Shown here: in pieces, positions 33,909 to 44,496 of the stretch
Layout of the letters: the number at the start of each line of letters is the position of its first letter
How positions within the stretch are numbered: the first letter of the stretch is position 1
Notes under the pieces: model-generated
What the model was told of the DNA's origin: nothing
The model's input: only the letters and a program-made list of their open reading frames with translations
Databases searched by the model: none
Made by a program: the position numbers and the translations under genes
Assembly (NCBI GenBank): GCA_025716815.1
Contig: JAIXMN010000005.1
Coordinates: forward strand, 930,001-994,000
Origin: Dichotomocladium elegans
Taxonomy: Eukaryota; Mucoromycota; Mucoromycetes; Mucorales; Lichtheimiaceae
Direction of reading: 5' to 3'
Length of the DNA stretch: 64,000 nucleotides

Positions 33909-36807
33909 ATGAAAACCCCAATCTTGCTGGCCATCCTGGCCATCACTGGCGTCTTTGCCGAAGTGAACTACGGTAATTTTCCAAACCTATTCCGTTTTCA
34001 AGCTCCTTATTCCAACCTTTTTTCTTTTGTTTCTCCAAAGATGTGTCCTTTTCGGCTCCAGGCTACAAGATCAGCGGCCATGTCGGTCACACCGCAACTG
34101 GTCTGGAAATCCCCTTGTCATTCAATGGTCGTAAAAACAAGGGACGTGATTTATACGGAAAAACCATCGACGAGCTTGTTGTCAGCGTTGATTACGAGGC
34201 TGAGGATCGACTCCGTGTGTCGGTAAGATAGAAGAGCAGCATGCAATAGCTTGTCACAGATGCTGACAGTCTATATATATTTTTTTTTGGTGAATAGATT
34301 GCAGACAAGGCCAACAAACAGATTCCTGTGCCCGACTCAGGTCTCGGTCTCCGTCGCAGCCATGTCACTTCTGCTGCTAAACACACCAATTACGACTTCA
34401 GATACACTAACCGCCCCTTCGGCTTCCAAGTGATCCGCAAATCCGATAAGGAGATCCTCTTTGACACGACCGATTTCCCACTTGTATATGAAGACCAGTA
34501 TCTCGAGCTCTCGACCGCTGTTCCGGACGATACCAATCTGTATGGCATTGGCGAAACCACCGCTCCTTTTAGACGTTTCAACGAGCATAACTCGACTACA
34601 ATCTGGGCTCGTGATATTGCCACCCCCTTCTACGAGAATATCTACGGTGCTCACCCTTATTATACCGAGATCCGTGAAGGAAAATCCCACGGTGCTCTTC
34701 TGCTTAACGCTCACGGCATGGATGTCATCTTTTCCAAAGGACGCATTACATACAAGGTAATTGGTGGTATTCTTGAGTACTACTTTTTCGTGCCCAAGGA
34801 TGGCCGACCAAACTCGGTCACCCGAGCATACACGGACTTCGTTGGAAAGCCATTTATGCCTGGTAAATTATAAAATTGGATCGTGTAACAACCCTTCCCC
34901 CCCCTGCGGATTAAGCTAATCCTTCTCCTGTGTTTTTTTTATTGAAGCACTTTGGATGTTGGGCTGGCACCACTGCCGTTATGGATTCAAGGACATCGAG
35001 CACGTCAATGAGGTGGTCACTCGCTACAAGGAGTCCAATATTCCCTGTAAGTGCCAAAAGAAGGATGCATAGAAACGTTGAGTTAACCCTTCCCCTTCCG
35101 CCAGTGGAAACGATCTGGGTTGATATTGATTACATGGATCGCCGCAAAGATTTTACATTCGATCCCATCAAGTTCCCCGAAGAGTCGATGAAGGCGTTGA
35201 GTGACCGGATGCATGCGAACAACCAGCGCATGATTACCATGGTTGACCCTGCGCTGAGCACGAACGACACGTACGAACCATACCAGCGCGGCAAGGAGAT
35301 GGATGTGTTCCTCAAGAACAACGACGGATCCGACTTTGTTGGCCAGGTCTGGCCGGGCTACACTGTCTTCCCTGACTGGTGGCACCCCAATGCGACCGAG
35401 TTTTGGGAGAAGGAAATCATTGATTGGATGCACCGCCTGAATCTCGATGGTCTGTGGGTCGACATGAATGAGCCGGCGTCGTTCTGTATTGGCTCGTGCG
35501 GCAGCGGCAAGCAAAACACCGTTCCCGTGCTGTACTGGACGCTTCCTCCGGAGGAGCAGGAAAAGGTCATTGCAAAGTGGCACGAGGAACTCGATGCTAC
35601 GGGCAACTCTGTTCCTGGTGACAGCCGCAACTTGCTGCATCCTAACTATGCGATCAACAATGGTGCTGGCAATCTTTCCGACCGAACGGCTTCCACGACA
35701 ACGCTCCATTATGGCAACATCCCACACTACGATCTCCATAACCTGTACGGAAACGCCGAGCTTGAGCTGACCAAGAACGCGCTCTTGAAGGACAGGCCCA
35801 ACGAGCGACCCTTCATTCTGTCGCGGTCCATGTTCGTCGGCTCGGGCAGCAAGGTGGGCCACTGGACAGGCGATAACCACTCGACGTGGGCGAAACTCAA
35901 GTCGTCCATTTCTGAGATTCTGAACATGCAGATGTTTGGCATCTCTTACGCGGGTGCTGACGTCTGCGGTTTCAACGACAACACGACCGAGCAGTTGTGC
36001 TCGCGCTGGTCCGAACTCGGCGCATTTTACCCCTTTGCACGGAACCACAACAATGATGCGTCGTCGGATCAGGAGCCCTACCTCTGGAAATCCACCACCG
36101 AGGCGAGCATTAAGGCGCTCGGTATCCGTTACGCGCTCCTGCCTTACTACTACACACTTTTTGAAGAATCCAGCACGGTCGGCACCGGTGTCTGGCGACC
36201 GCTCATCTTTGAGTACCCCGAGATCGACGCCTACGCCGCGAACGACGAGCAGGTTCTTGTCGGCTCTGACATTCTTCTCTCGCCCGTCGTCTACGAGAAT
36301 GCCACAACAGTCGATGCCCAAATTCCCCCGGGCATCTGGTACGACTACTACACCAACAAGCCCCTTGAGGGCCCTGCTGAGGTCACGCTCGATGCCCCGC
36401 TCACACACATTCCCGTCCACGTCCGCGGCGGCGCCATCGTTCCGCGCAAGACCAACAAGTATCTTGTCTCTGAAACCTATGCTACCCCGTACAACCTCCT
36501 TGTGGCCCTTGACAATCGCAGCGAAGCAAAGGGCCGCCTGTACATTGACGATCTCCATTCTGTCGAACAGCCCAAGACATCGAACATCCATTTCGAATAC
36601 CGCCACGGGCTCCTCAAGGCCACCGGAACCTTCAACTACGATGAGGCAGAACACCTTGGCTCCATCACCATCCTTGGCGCCAAAAAGCTCTCGACCGCTA
36701 TTTACAATGGCAAAAAGTTCCCCGTCAAGAACAAGCATGGTGGTGTTGCTGTTGTTGAGGGTCTTGATATCCCTCTGGACGGCAAGTTCAAGATTAAATT
36801 CCACTAA
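33909..36807 (+). CDS. secreted GH31 alpha-glucosidase, paralog B (intron-poor)
   Basis: About 870 residues from five exons. The signal peptide is MKTPILLAILAITGVFA. The last exon, from about 35104 to 36807, is a single 1.7-kb block covering both catalytic motifs: nucleophile Asp in GLWVDMNEPASFC and acid/base Asp in HWTGDNHSTW. Its four introns have counterparts in paralog A (after the signal peptide, before IADK, before ALWMLGW, before LETIWVD); paralog A has about seven more. Third codon positions are strongly C/G-rich, more so than in paralog A, suggesting higher expression. The opposite-strand frame of 573 codons is a shadow of this bias. The role is extracellular alpha-glucoside hydrolysis. 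Confidence 0.93.
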
Positions 36808-37644
36808 GAAACAAACAAAAGCATCATTCCCTCGCTTCGTTTCTCAATACTAAGCACCACCACCCGCAAATGTACTCCTAATGGATAGCAACTCCATACA
36901 AAATACACATGGTGATAAAGTAGAGAGGCCCCGTATATGGTCCCCATCTCCCAAACCAACGTCAAACACGTCTTACAGAGTAAGGGGAAATGGGAGAGGT
37001 CAGACGTTGTTTCCCCCAAATGATCTGCGCGCGCGCGCGCGCGCGCACATACGTATCTGAGATATGACGCGGGTATAAAAAACTGGCCCTCCTGGTTGAT
37101 CACGCGATTTCCCCTCATCAGAATGCGTCTAAAAACCTGGCCCATAATCACATGAGCCGTAGTATCACGGTTCTCGTGCGACATGTGCAGCACGTGTGTG
37201 ACATACACCACCCCTCCCGAAGAGAAACATGTGATATGGGTACTAACGACATATAAAAATATCCTGGGATATGCTTATTTTGATCGTTGGTTTGACAAAT
37301 ATATAGAGAGAGAAAAAAGTATAATATATGTGTAACAAAAGTAGGATATGAGGTATGGCAATAGAGGTCTTGAAAGCTTGGCGTAGTAGTCTTAAACCAC
37401 CCCCAACCCCTCCCCTTCATAGTAATAGTGCATGATTATTTCCTCATTCTATCTCTAATCTATCTTCATACATGCTTTTTTCTTTCATTTTTTGTTAAAA
37501 AGAAACTTTCCACCCGGGGAAGTAATAAAAGAACATAAATAGAAAAGCTAGGTAAAAGAAATTAGAAAGCCATAAAGAAAAAAGGGACGAGGAAAAAATA
37601 TACATAGCAAGATGCAAAAAAATAGGAATGAAGAAAGAACAAAA
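36808..37644. other. convergent 3' region between GH31 B and the C2H2 gene
   Basis: No gene is supported. The two flanking genes converge here, so both 3' ends and terminators must lie in this A/T-rich stretch. It contains a (GC)10 dinucleotide run. Confidence 0.45.
37027..37046. repeat. (GC)10 dinucleotide repeat
   Basis: Twenty bases of strict alternating GC directly followed by ACATACG in otherwise A/T-rich intergenic DNA. Confidence 0.9.
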
Positions 37645-39326
37645 TCATGGGCCTCTAAAACCGTCAAATCGTCCGTCTCCTTCATACGTGTCCATGACAT
37701 CCATCATCACTGGAAACGGCTGCGGCCTCTGAGGTGCTGAGCTTGTCGTTGTTGACACACTGGTATCCATCATGACAGGTCCATTATATCCTGACATTGC
37801 TTGGGTAGGAATGGGGGTAGTTACAAAAGAAGGGACGATGTGGGTCGAAGAAGAAGTAATAGTAGAGGGCTGTTGTTGAGGCGGCATGGAAAATGGGAGC
37901 GGTTGTTGGTGATGGAACGACTGATGAGGTTGTTGTTGGAGAGGGGCGGACGGGGGATCGACCATGTGCTGTGACATCGGCGCCATATTACGGATATACT
38001 CTGCGGGCACCTGTCCCGAGATATTGGTGTAGGCGGATGTGGTGGGAAAAGGTTGGGGTGATACTACAGGCATGGCACCTTCATGCGTCTTTTCGTGTTT
38101 CTTGAGTGATCGTGAGTGATAATAAGCTTTCTGGCACCCTTTGACCGGGCAGATATAAGGACGCACATTTGAATGGGTCTTGATATGTGTCGTTAAAGAA
38201 TCGGGTCGCGAGAACCGCTTAGCGCAACCTATACTTCAATTAGACCAGCTGCTGATGACGTGTCTGTTCATCGATAGGGGTACCTTGCTTTGGACAAACA
38301 AATGGTCTTTCTCCTGTATGAGTACGCAGATGGTTATACATCTTGTGTCGCTTCGTGAATGGCTTCTGGTTTCGCGGGCATCCTTGCCATTCACAGCGGT
38401 AAGTAGGCTAAAATCTGATCATCAGTACACGAGAAAATATGCACGCTATCCTCATCGTAATACCTTGCCACTCCCCACATGATTATCACCGATGTGTGTG
38501 ATCAACTTTTGCATGTTATCGCACATTTGACCACAGTCTTTCCATAAACACTGCATTGGGATGGACGATGTCTGATCCTGTTGTTCGCTCTCAGCTTCTT
38601 CGTCCTCGTCTTCGTCGTCTATCTCATCGCCATCGTCTGCTCTCACACTGGCTTCAACGGTAGCCGACGACGACCGATCCGCACCCGTGTTGCCTTCTGG
38701 AGGCGTAGATGGTCCCTCTTCGTCCTCGTCGTCGAAATTCGTGCTCGTTTCGCTTTTAACCTCGACCATTTCTGCATTTTGCGTGTTATCACCGGCTCGC
38801 CCACTACTCGCCCGCTTCTCCTGCTCGAGAACCATTAATCGCGCAATCAGCTGCTCTCGCGACATACTTTCAAATTCTTTGACCGATACGTCGTTGTTTG
38901 AGGCTGTCGCTGCCATCTCGCAACTAGGTATATACTCCATAGCATTCGCATTATACTCCTCCTTCACCGCTGCAGCTTCGCTCGCATTCTGCATCATCAC
39001 TTGTTGTTGTCTCAACATCGCCGCAGAATAAGCCTTTAAATTGAGGAATTGATATAAGCATATAATGTTTCTTAGATACTCTTATTTCTGTACCTTTTCA
39101 CTGTTGATTATTTCCTGTTGTTGTTTCTGTTGCTGATGGGTTTCTTGATTTTCATTGATGAAAACCATGGGTTGAACTGGGGCAGGAACTTGGACTACAG
39201 GCTGCGATCGTGTGCTCAGTGGTAGCGAGTACGATTGCTGCTGCTGCTGTTGTTGTTGTTGCTGTTGCTGTTGCTGTTGCTGTTGTGGTTGTGGTTGTGG
39301 TGGCTGATGCGCCTGCTGCTGCTGCT

Positions 39327-39357
<31 letters not shown>

Positions 39358-40197
39358 GCGTAATCCAATCTGATCTGGATGTTGTAACATAATCACGTTA
39401 CCAGACATCCCCATGGTGACAGACGCATTGTGCTGCTGCGACAATGCAATTTGGTGTGCCATGACTTGTTGCGCAGCCGCGGCAATGGCTTGCTCCGAGG
39501 ATGTATGAGGGGTGACGGGTTGCGATGACTGCTGTATCGGCATCTGGTTTTGTACCTGGGGCGGTGAAGCTAATGCAGAGCCGTTCGAGTGCTGCTGCAC
39601 CACAACTTGAGCTGGTTGTTGTGTTTGTACCGGAAGATGTTGATGTTGATGTTGGTGTTGAATCATATGTGGATGTGGGTGGGATTCAGGCTGGTGCTGC
39701 TGGTGCTGTATATGATGTGTCACTGGTATCTGCTGCTGTTGTATATTAGCGATAGGCGCAGGGTGTGATGGGGGCATAGTTGGGTGCTGGGGGGATACAG
39801 GCACCTGAGCCTGCATAGCTACATGGTCCTGTTGTGGTACAGGCACGGGATTTGAGTGACGTTGCTGTAGTTGCTGACTGAATAAAATGTCTTGAATCAT
39901 ATGCTGCTCGAGATCCTGAGATGGTCTGTGCGCTAAACCTTCGTAGATCGTTATGGGCTGTTGTTGCTGCTGCTGTTGGTCCTGTTGGGGGAGTTGCTGC
40001 TGCTGCTGCTGCTGTACCAGAGCTTGATTCGCACTCATCATTTGCTATAAAGACACGCGAGAAAATGAAGGGTTAACGTCAATTGATTTACAAGAATTAA
40101 AAAAACTATCTCGACCCCCTTTTTTCATGTGGTAACTTACATGCTCCTGAGGTGAAATCATCTGCCCCGAAGATTGCATTTCATGAGCTGCTATCAT

Positions 40198-40236
<39 letters not shown>

Positions 40237-40878
40237 TTGTTGTTGTTGTGGGTGGTGGTGTTGGTGGTGTTGTTGTGGGTGGTGTTGCTGCTGCTGCTGC
40301 AATTGATCTGTGGATGGCATTGGGAGAGTGTCGGAATGACTTTGATGATTGATAAGAGTCTGTGAGAGACCGGGTGTAACATCGATAGGGTATTCCAGGC
40401 TACTATCCGTAGCTGCTGCTATTGCCAAAATTTGCTGTTCGATGGATGCTTTAAGCATATTATTTGGTGCTTGCGGCGGCGTTGGTTGAGCAACAACCGT
40501 GGCCGACTGAGCAAATTGGCGGTGCTGGACGTGGTGATTCAAAGCAATCTCCATCTGTTGTTGGTGTTGTTGCTGAGCAGCAGTTGCAACAGAAACCGGA
40601 GCAGGAGTAGGATTCTGTTGGTGCATAAGGTTCGGATTAGTCAGGATACTGGCATGCTGCATGAGCGGTTGGCCATCCTCGGGTGTTGTGACGTTGCTGA
40701 AGTGTGTTGGAAAGGTTTGAGGTACAGGTACATCAGCAGAAAAAGGAGGAGGCGGTCCCCCTGATTCCGAGACTTGATGGCCGAGGACATTTCCCGAAGC
40801 GACATTCATGGAATGGACAACGTGTGGCGTACTCCCCGGGGTGGATGACGTGGGGAATTCAGAGGTCTGTGATTCCAT
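37645..40878 (-). CDS. polyglutamine-rich C2H2 zinc-finger transcription factor (GLI/ZIC-like finger array)
   Basis: Starts at ATG 40878 (MESQTSEFPTSSTPGSTPHV) and ends at TGA 37645. Exons break near 40045-40140, 39019-39081, 38408-38463 and 38229-38283. The N-terminal two-thirds is Gln/His/Pro-rich with several pure Gln tracts. A Leu/Glu helix follows (SREQLIARLMVLEQEKR), then an acidic region. The finger array begins CLWKDCGQMCDNMQKLITHI, continues with CEWQGCPRNQKPFTKRHKMY and a finger split by introns around FVCPKQGC and FSRPDSLTTHIKTHS, and ends YICPVKGCQKAYYHSRSLKK. The spacing, with the unusual first finger and HTGERPF linker, resembles GLI/ZIC arrays. A further 120 residues rich in Pro/Gln follow. 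It is a nuclear DNA-binding regulator; target unknown. Confidence 0.87.
39230..39360. repeat. CAG/CAA repeat tracts (poly-Gln)
   Basis: TGC/TGT triplets over about 130 bases within the C2H2 gene encode consecutive Gln on the minus strand. A second tract lies at 40198-40303 and a third near 39960-40015. Confidence 0.85.
40198..40303. repeat. CAG/CAA repeat tract (poly-Gln/His)
   Basis: CTG then TTG triplets with TGG/GTG interruptions encode, on the minus strand, a long Gln tract preceded by a His/Gln segment in the C2H2 regulator. Confidence 0.85.
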
Positions 40879-41751
40879 TATGGTATCTATAGTTGAGGCT
40901 CGATGACGAGTTTAGGTTTTCGAGATTTCGGAATTCAGTGTTATGAGAATAAGAAGAATTGCGGAAGGAGGGAGAGGAGAAGAGGAGGAGAGAAGAAGAT
41001 AGTCAGAGATATCCACTGTGCAGTATCTATCTGACTGGAAGAAAGAAGAAAAAAAAGAAAGCTGTTCAAGCGCCCAATTGTCATCACCGTCGGAGAAAGA
41101 TAAACAGTACTTTTCCACCTACATGAGATATTTTTGGGATTGGCATTCGCCTTGCACTGGAGGCGAGCAGAAGACCTCTCTACGCACCTTGTCTGGCAAG
41201 AGTCTCTATGTCCTGCCCCTGTGTTTCCTTCACTTGTTCTCTTCACCCCAGACCTTGTCCATTTGTTTCTCAAACTTGTTTCTTACAGGTTCTGAAATCT
41301 ACTTCTTAAGAGGGGAAAAATTATTTTTCGTCCTTGCGCCAATGGTGTTTGATTCTCGTGTTGTTTCACAGCAGCAGCTTGCCCAATGTCCGCAAGAGGG
41401 CTGATGTTTACATGTGGACAAAACGCGTCATTTTTCATACTCGATGCCATTCCTCTTGTTTAAATTAAAAATTAGAATTTGCGTACATCTTCAACAAAGC
41501 GTTCCATCCTCCGCAAGCTTGCTGATTACTGAATTAAAGTTAGAAGAAGTCGGTCCACAAGGAGAGTTTTGAAAGCTAATGACCTGTTGTTTTTTTTTTC
41601 CTGTCTCTTTTGTCATGTGGACTTGCTAGAAAAGAAACACAAAGAGTTACCAAAAATAAAAAAGAGGTAATTTTTTCAGGTTGGACACCCACCCCAATCC
41701 ACCCAAATAAACTTTTGACTTATTGTGTCGTTGTCAATCATCAAAGTCCCC
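40879..41751. promoter_or_regulatory. divergent promoter region of C2H2 and Cys-rich genes
   Basis: The neighbours are transcribed away from each other, so both promoters lie here. No gene is supported. The minus-strand leader side (40890-41060) is purine-rich on the plus strand (GAA/GGA). Confidence 0.4.
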
Positions 41752-42549
41752 ATGGTAGCCTCATTGCCTCCACCACAACCACAAGACACACCCATGTTAA
41801 ACAATACCGCTCCTACATGTCCAAAAGACAAAAGTTCGGCATTCAGTGCTGCCAAACTTCCACCGTCTGCTTCGTCTGCAGCACCACCGGCGACGCAATT
41901 AGCAGACATCGATTCGGCGCCGTCGTCACTCTTGCCACTCGACCGCCTGTTTTGCAAGGGCTGCAAGTCGCTTAAGCCTCTTCGACTCTTTGCAGGACGG
42001 AAGAGGTGTTTCAAAACGTGCGAAATCTGCCGCAGGCGACAGACAAAACATCACGGCAGTGACGGGCAAGAGAGGGAAATGGACGCCATTACTCTTGACG
42101 AGCTTACAAAAGTGCTCGAATGCTGTGCTCCCGGCGAAAGTTGCCATTACCGCTTCCGGGGCAACATTCTTATTGACAACAAACTTGCGCAATTGAACAA
42201 TGAGGCCATTGCCACCGCTCTCGTCAGCGCTGTTGGGCAATGCGACGGATACCTGTTTTATATGAAGCGATTAACCGACCCTGTCCTTAAAATGGCTCCA
42301 TCGTTCAATGCCATCTGCTCCCAGTCCTGCAGCGCCCAACAGCAGGTTCCCGACGAGGGCAGGAAGCGAAAGTGCTCCCGTATGGAAACCTTTGAATGTC
42401 GCGGTCGGATCGCGGGATCAATTGACCGAGCAGCAGGTATTGTTCGGTTGTCTATTGATCACGCGATTGCCCATCCGCCGCCAGAAACCTTGGATGAACA
42501 AAGCAAATCAAGAGTGGCAAAAAGGGGATGCTGTAGGGTGAGGGATTAG
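41752..42549 (+). CDS. Cys-rich zinc-binding protein of transposon-associated type
   Basis: Single exon of 265 residues from ATG 41752 (an in-frame GTG lies upstream). After a Pro/Ser/Ala-rich leader there is a CKGC ... KTCEICRRRQ zinc-binding motif, then ITLDELTKVLECC, and RKRKCSRMETFECRGRIAGS followed by VRLSIDHAIAHPPPE. From family knowledge, the F.C.G.I ... H...H.PP pattern after a CxxC/CxxC ribbon is widespread in Mucoromycota and Glomeromycota proteins linked to transposase DNA-binding regions, but I cannot name the family. The frame ends soon after this motif, where relatives usually continue, so the gene may be truncated or frame-shifted near 42500. Nuclear DNA binding is inferred only. 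Confidence 0.6.
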   Translation: MVASLPPPQPQDTPMLNNTAPTCPKDKSSAFSAAKLPPSASSAAPPATQLADIDSAPSSLLPLDRLFCKGCKSLKPLRLFAGRKRCFKTCEICRRRQTKHHGSDGQEREMDAITLDELTKVLECCAPGESCHYRFRGNILIDNKLAQLNNEAIATALVSAVGQCDGYLFYMKRLTDPVLKMAPSFNAICSQSCSAQQQVPDEGRKRKCSRMETFECRGRIAGSIDRAAGIVRLSIDHAIAHPPPETLDEQSKSRVAKRGCCRVRD

Positions 42550-44496
42550 GGATGCTCACGCGCAAAATATGTGAATGGCGCTATCTTCCTTTCCCTTCGT
42601 GTACATAGAATACATTATACGTTGGTATCTACCAAACGATCGCCTCGTGGCACGATATTTCCATTGTGTTGCTTTGTTTTTTTTTTTCACTAGCAAGCAA
42701 AAATTGTGGTGTAGGAATCAGATTATCATATCTACCAAAGGAAAATAGAGGAAAATTCAAGATACTCAATCAACCGGCGCAGATGTATATGGCGCAGCAT
42801 GGTAAGGTTCCAGAAGCGCATCTGTATTTGAGTGTGCTCTTGCCGCAGAGAACTGGAACTAGGAGCAAGAGAGAGTAGCCTTGCTTTTGTATTCGAAGAT
42901 GGCATTTGCCAAGAAATCCGCGAGTCGCTTTGATAAGTGTTGTGTTTACAGGGAATCATCCAGGAAACAGAGCCATCCTCCTCTATTGCTGCCGGATCAA
43001 GACCAGGATGTGATGATCACTAAGACCTTACAACTTGCCATCCCAAGATGATTAAACTTAGAAGACACGCAACTACCCAAATATGACGAAGTAAATTAAA
43101 TCGGCACGGATGATAACTTGTTCACCCGTTGCCGGTACGTAATGCCAGGGAAGGAAGTGCAAGGATACTGGACTCCTCAGTTGGGTCACTATTTGGCAGG
43201 GGCCTTCTTTATTTGCGTTTCTCCACTCAGAGGAAGTGCTAGAATTTAGACAAAGATGAAAACGGCAGACTAATGCTTGATTTGGCCTAGCTCTTTTGGT
43301 GTACACTACTTGTCAACCACCCTCAAGGAAAATAGCTTTGCCCAAGCAAGACTTTCAGTATCACATTGTTATCTAGAAGTAACAAGAAGATTTCCGCATG
43401 GGTCTATTTAAAAGCAGAACAATGAGAAATGATTTTTCTGGTGGAGTCCGTGGTCCGAACGTCCATCTTCATTATCCGAGGAGGTATGGCTAGGGGTAGA
43501 CCTTCCATCCCTCCCTCTTGCTTGCTTTATCTCGCTCTCAATGGTAAGGATATCGCATAAAGTTATACGAAATTGTCGAATCAACAGGTTAAAATTTTTG
43601 GTGAATCAACAGAAAACACCATCCCATCCCCTTTCCACTTTGACTTACCAAGCCGGCTCACACCGGGGACAAGGAAGACGGCAGCAAAAAAAAAAGAGAG
43701 AGCACCAGGGATCCAAGCAAACGCAAGAAGCAAAAATGGAGGAAAAGCCCTGTCCGAAGGCAGCCAAACCGGATGATGCGATTCCATCTTGGCCTCTCTT
43801 CCCATGGCTTATCAAGTACAGTTAAGTTTGGGCAATTTATCAAGAACAAGTGTTAAATTGGATACAACTATCCATCATCATTCGTCGGGAATGTTTCTGG
43901 GTCCGAATGCGACTTGTGTTTTTGTGATCTTGCGAGTTCAGACCTCTTCCGATTTGAAAAGATGGTTTACAAAATGCAACTGATCAGCTGTAGTCAATCG
44001 CAAGGCGCACATCTGAGTGTTCTCGGGTGTTATCCTGGTGTCTAAGTTTTTCGTTGATATCGAGAACTTATGCAGTTTATGCTACTGTACCCTTTATACA
44101 GAAATTGTGGATGGGATATTCATACAGCGTACACAGAGAAACCGGGATTTCCAAGAAGTAGAATGATGTTTAACTAGGTTGCCCTTTCTCCACATTTATG
44201 CAAAAGTACAGTATACAATATGACAGTTCTTTATTTCTGGCTTCATTTTGCTGCAAGAATTCTTAAGCTCTATGGAAGGGAATCCCTTAGTTGCTCCAGA
44301 TGGTATATCTTTTAACTTCGGTGAGCAGAATCAATACAAGCATGTTGACTGCCCCCTTTTTAATTGGAAACGATACAGTAGTTTCCAGCTGATATCAGTG
44401 GATGACACCTGTCAACCACGCATGTATTGTTACTCTAGTGTTTAAAGTCATCTGTAGATATGATGCTCATTAAGATACATTTATTTTTAAAGACTA
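42550..44496. other. spacer with a dispersed repeat copy
   Basis: No host gene is supported. Repeat copy C occupies about 43600-43985. The segments 42550-43590 and 43990-44496 have only short interrupted frames; the latter ends in the 3' flank of NST1. Confidence 0.4.
43600..43985 (+). repeat. dispersed repeat, copy C
   Basis: It shares ordered blocks with copies A and B: CATCCC...CCTTTCCACTTTGACTTACC with B; AGAAGCAAAAATGGAGG...AAGGCAGCCAAACCGG with A and B; the AAACCGGATGAT core, TCTCTTCCCATGG and the 19-base block at 43917-43935 with A. Frames are interrupted in this copy, consistent with a decayed element. Confidence 0.6.

Noticed and set aside
35083..36804. 573-codon open frame antisense to GH31 B
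   Set aside because: It mirrors the C/G-rich third positions of the real gene; its translation is Val/Arg/Gly-biased with no domain.
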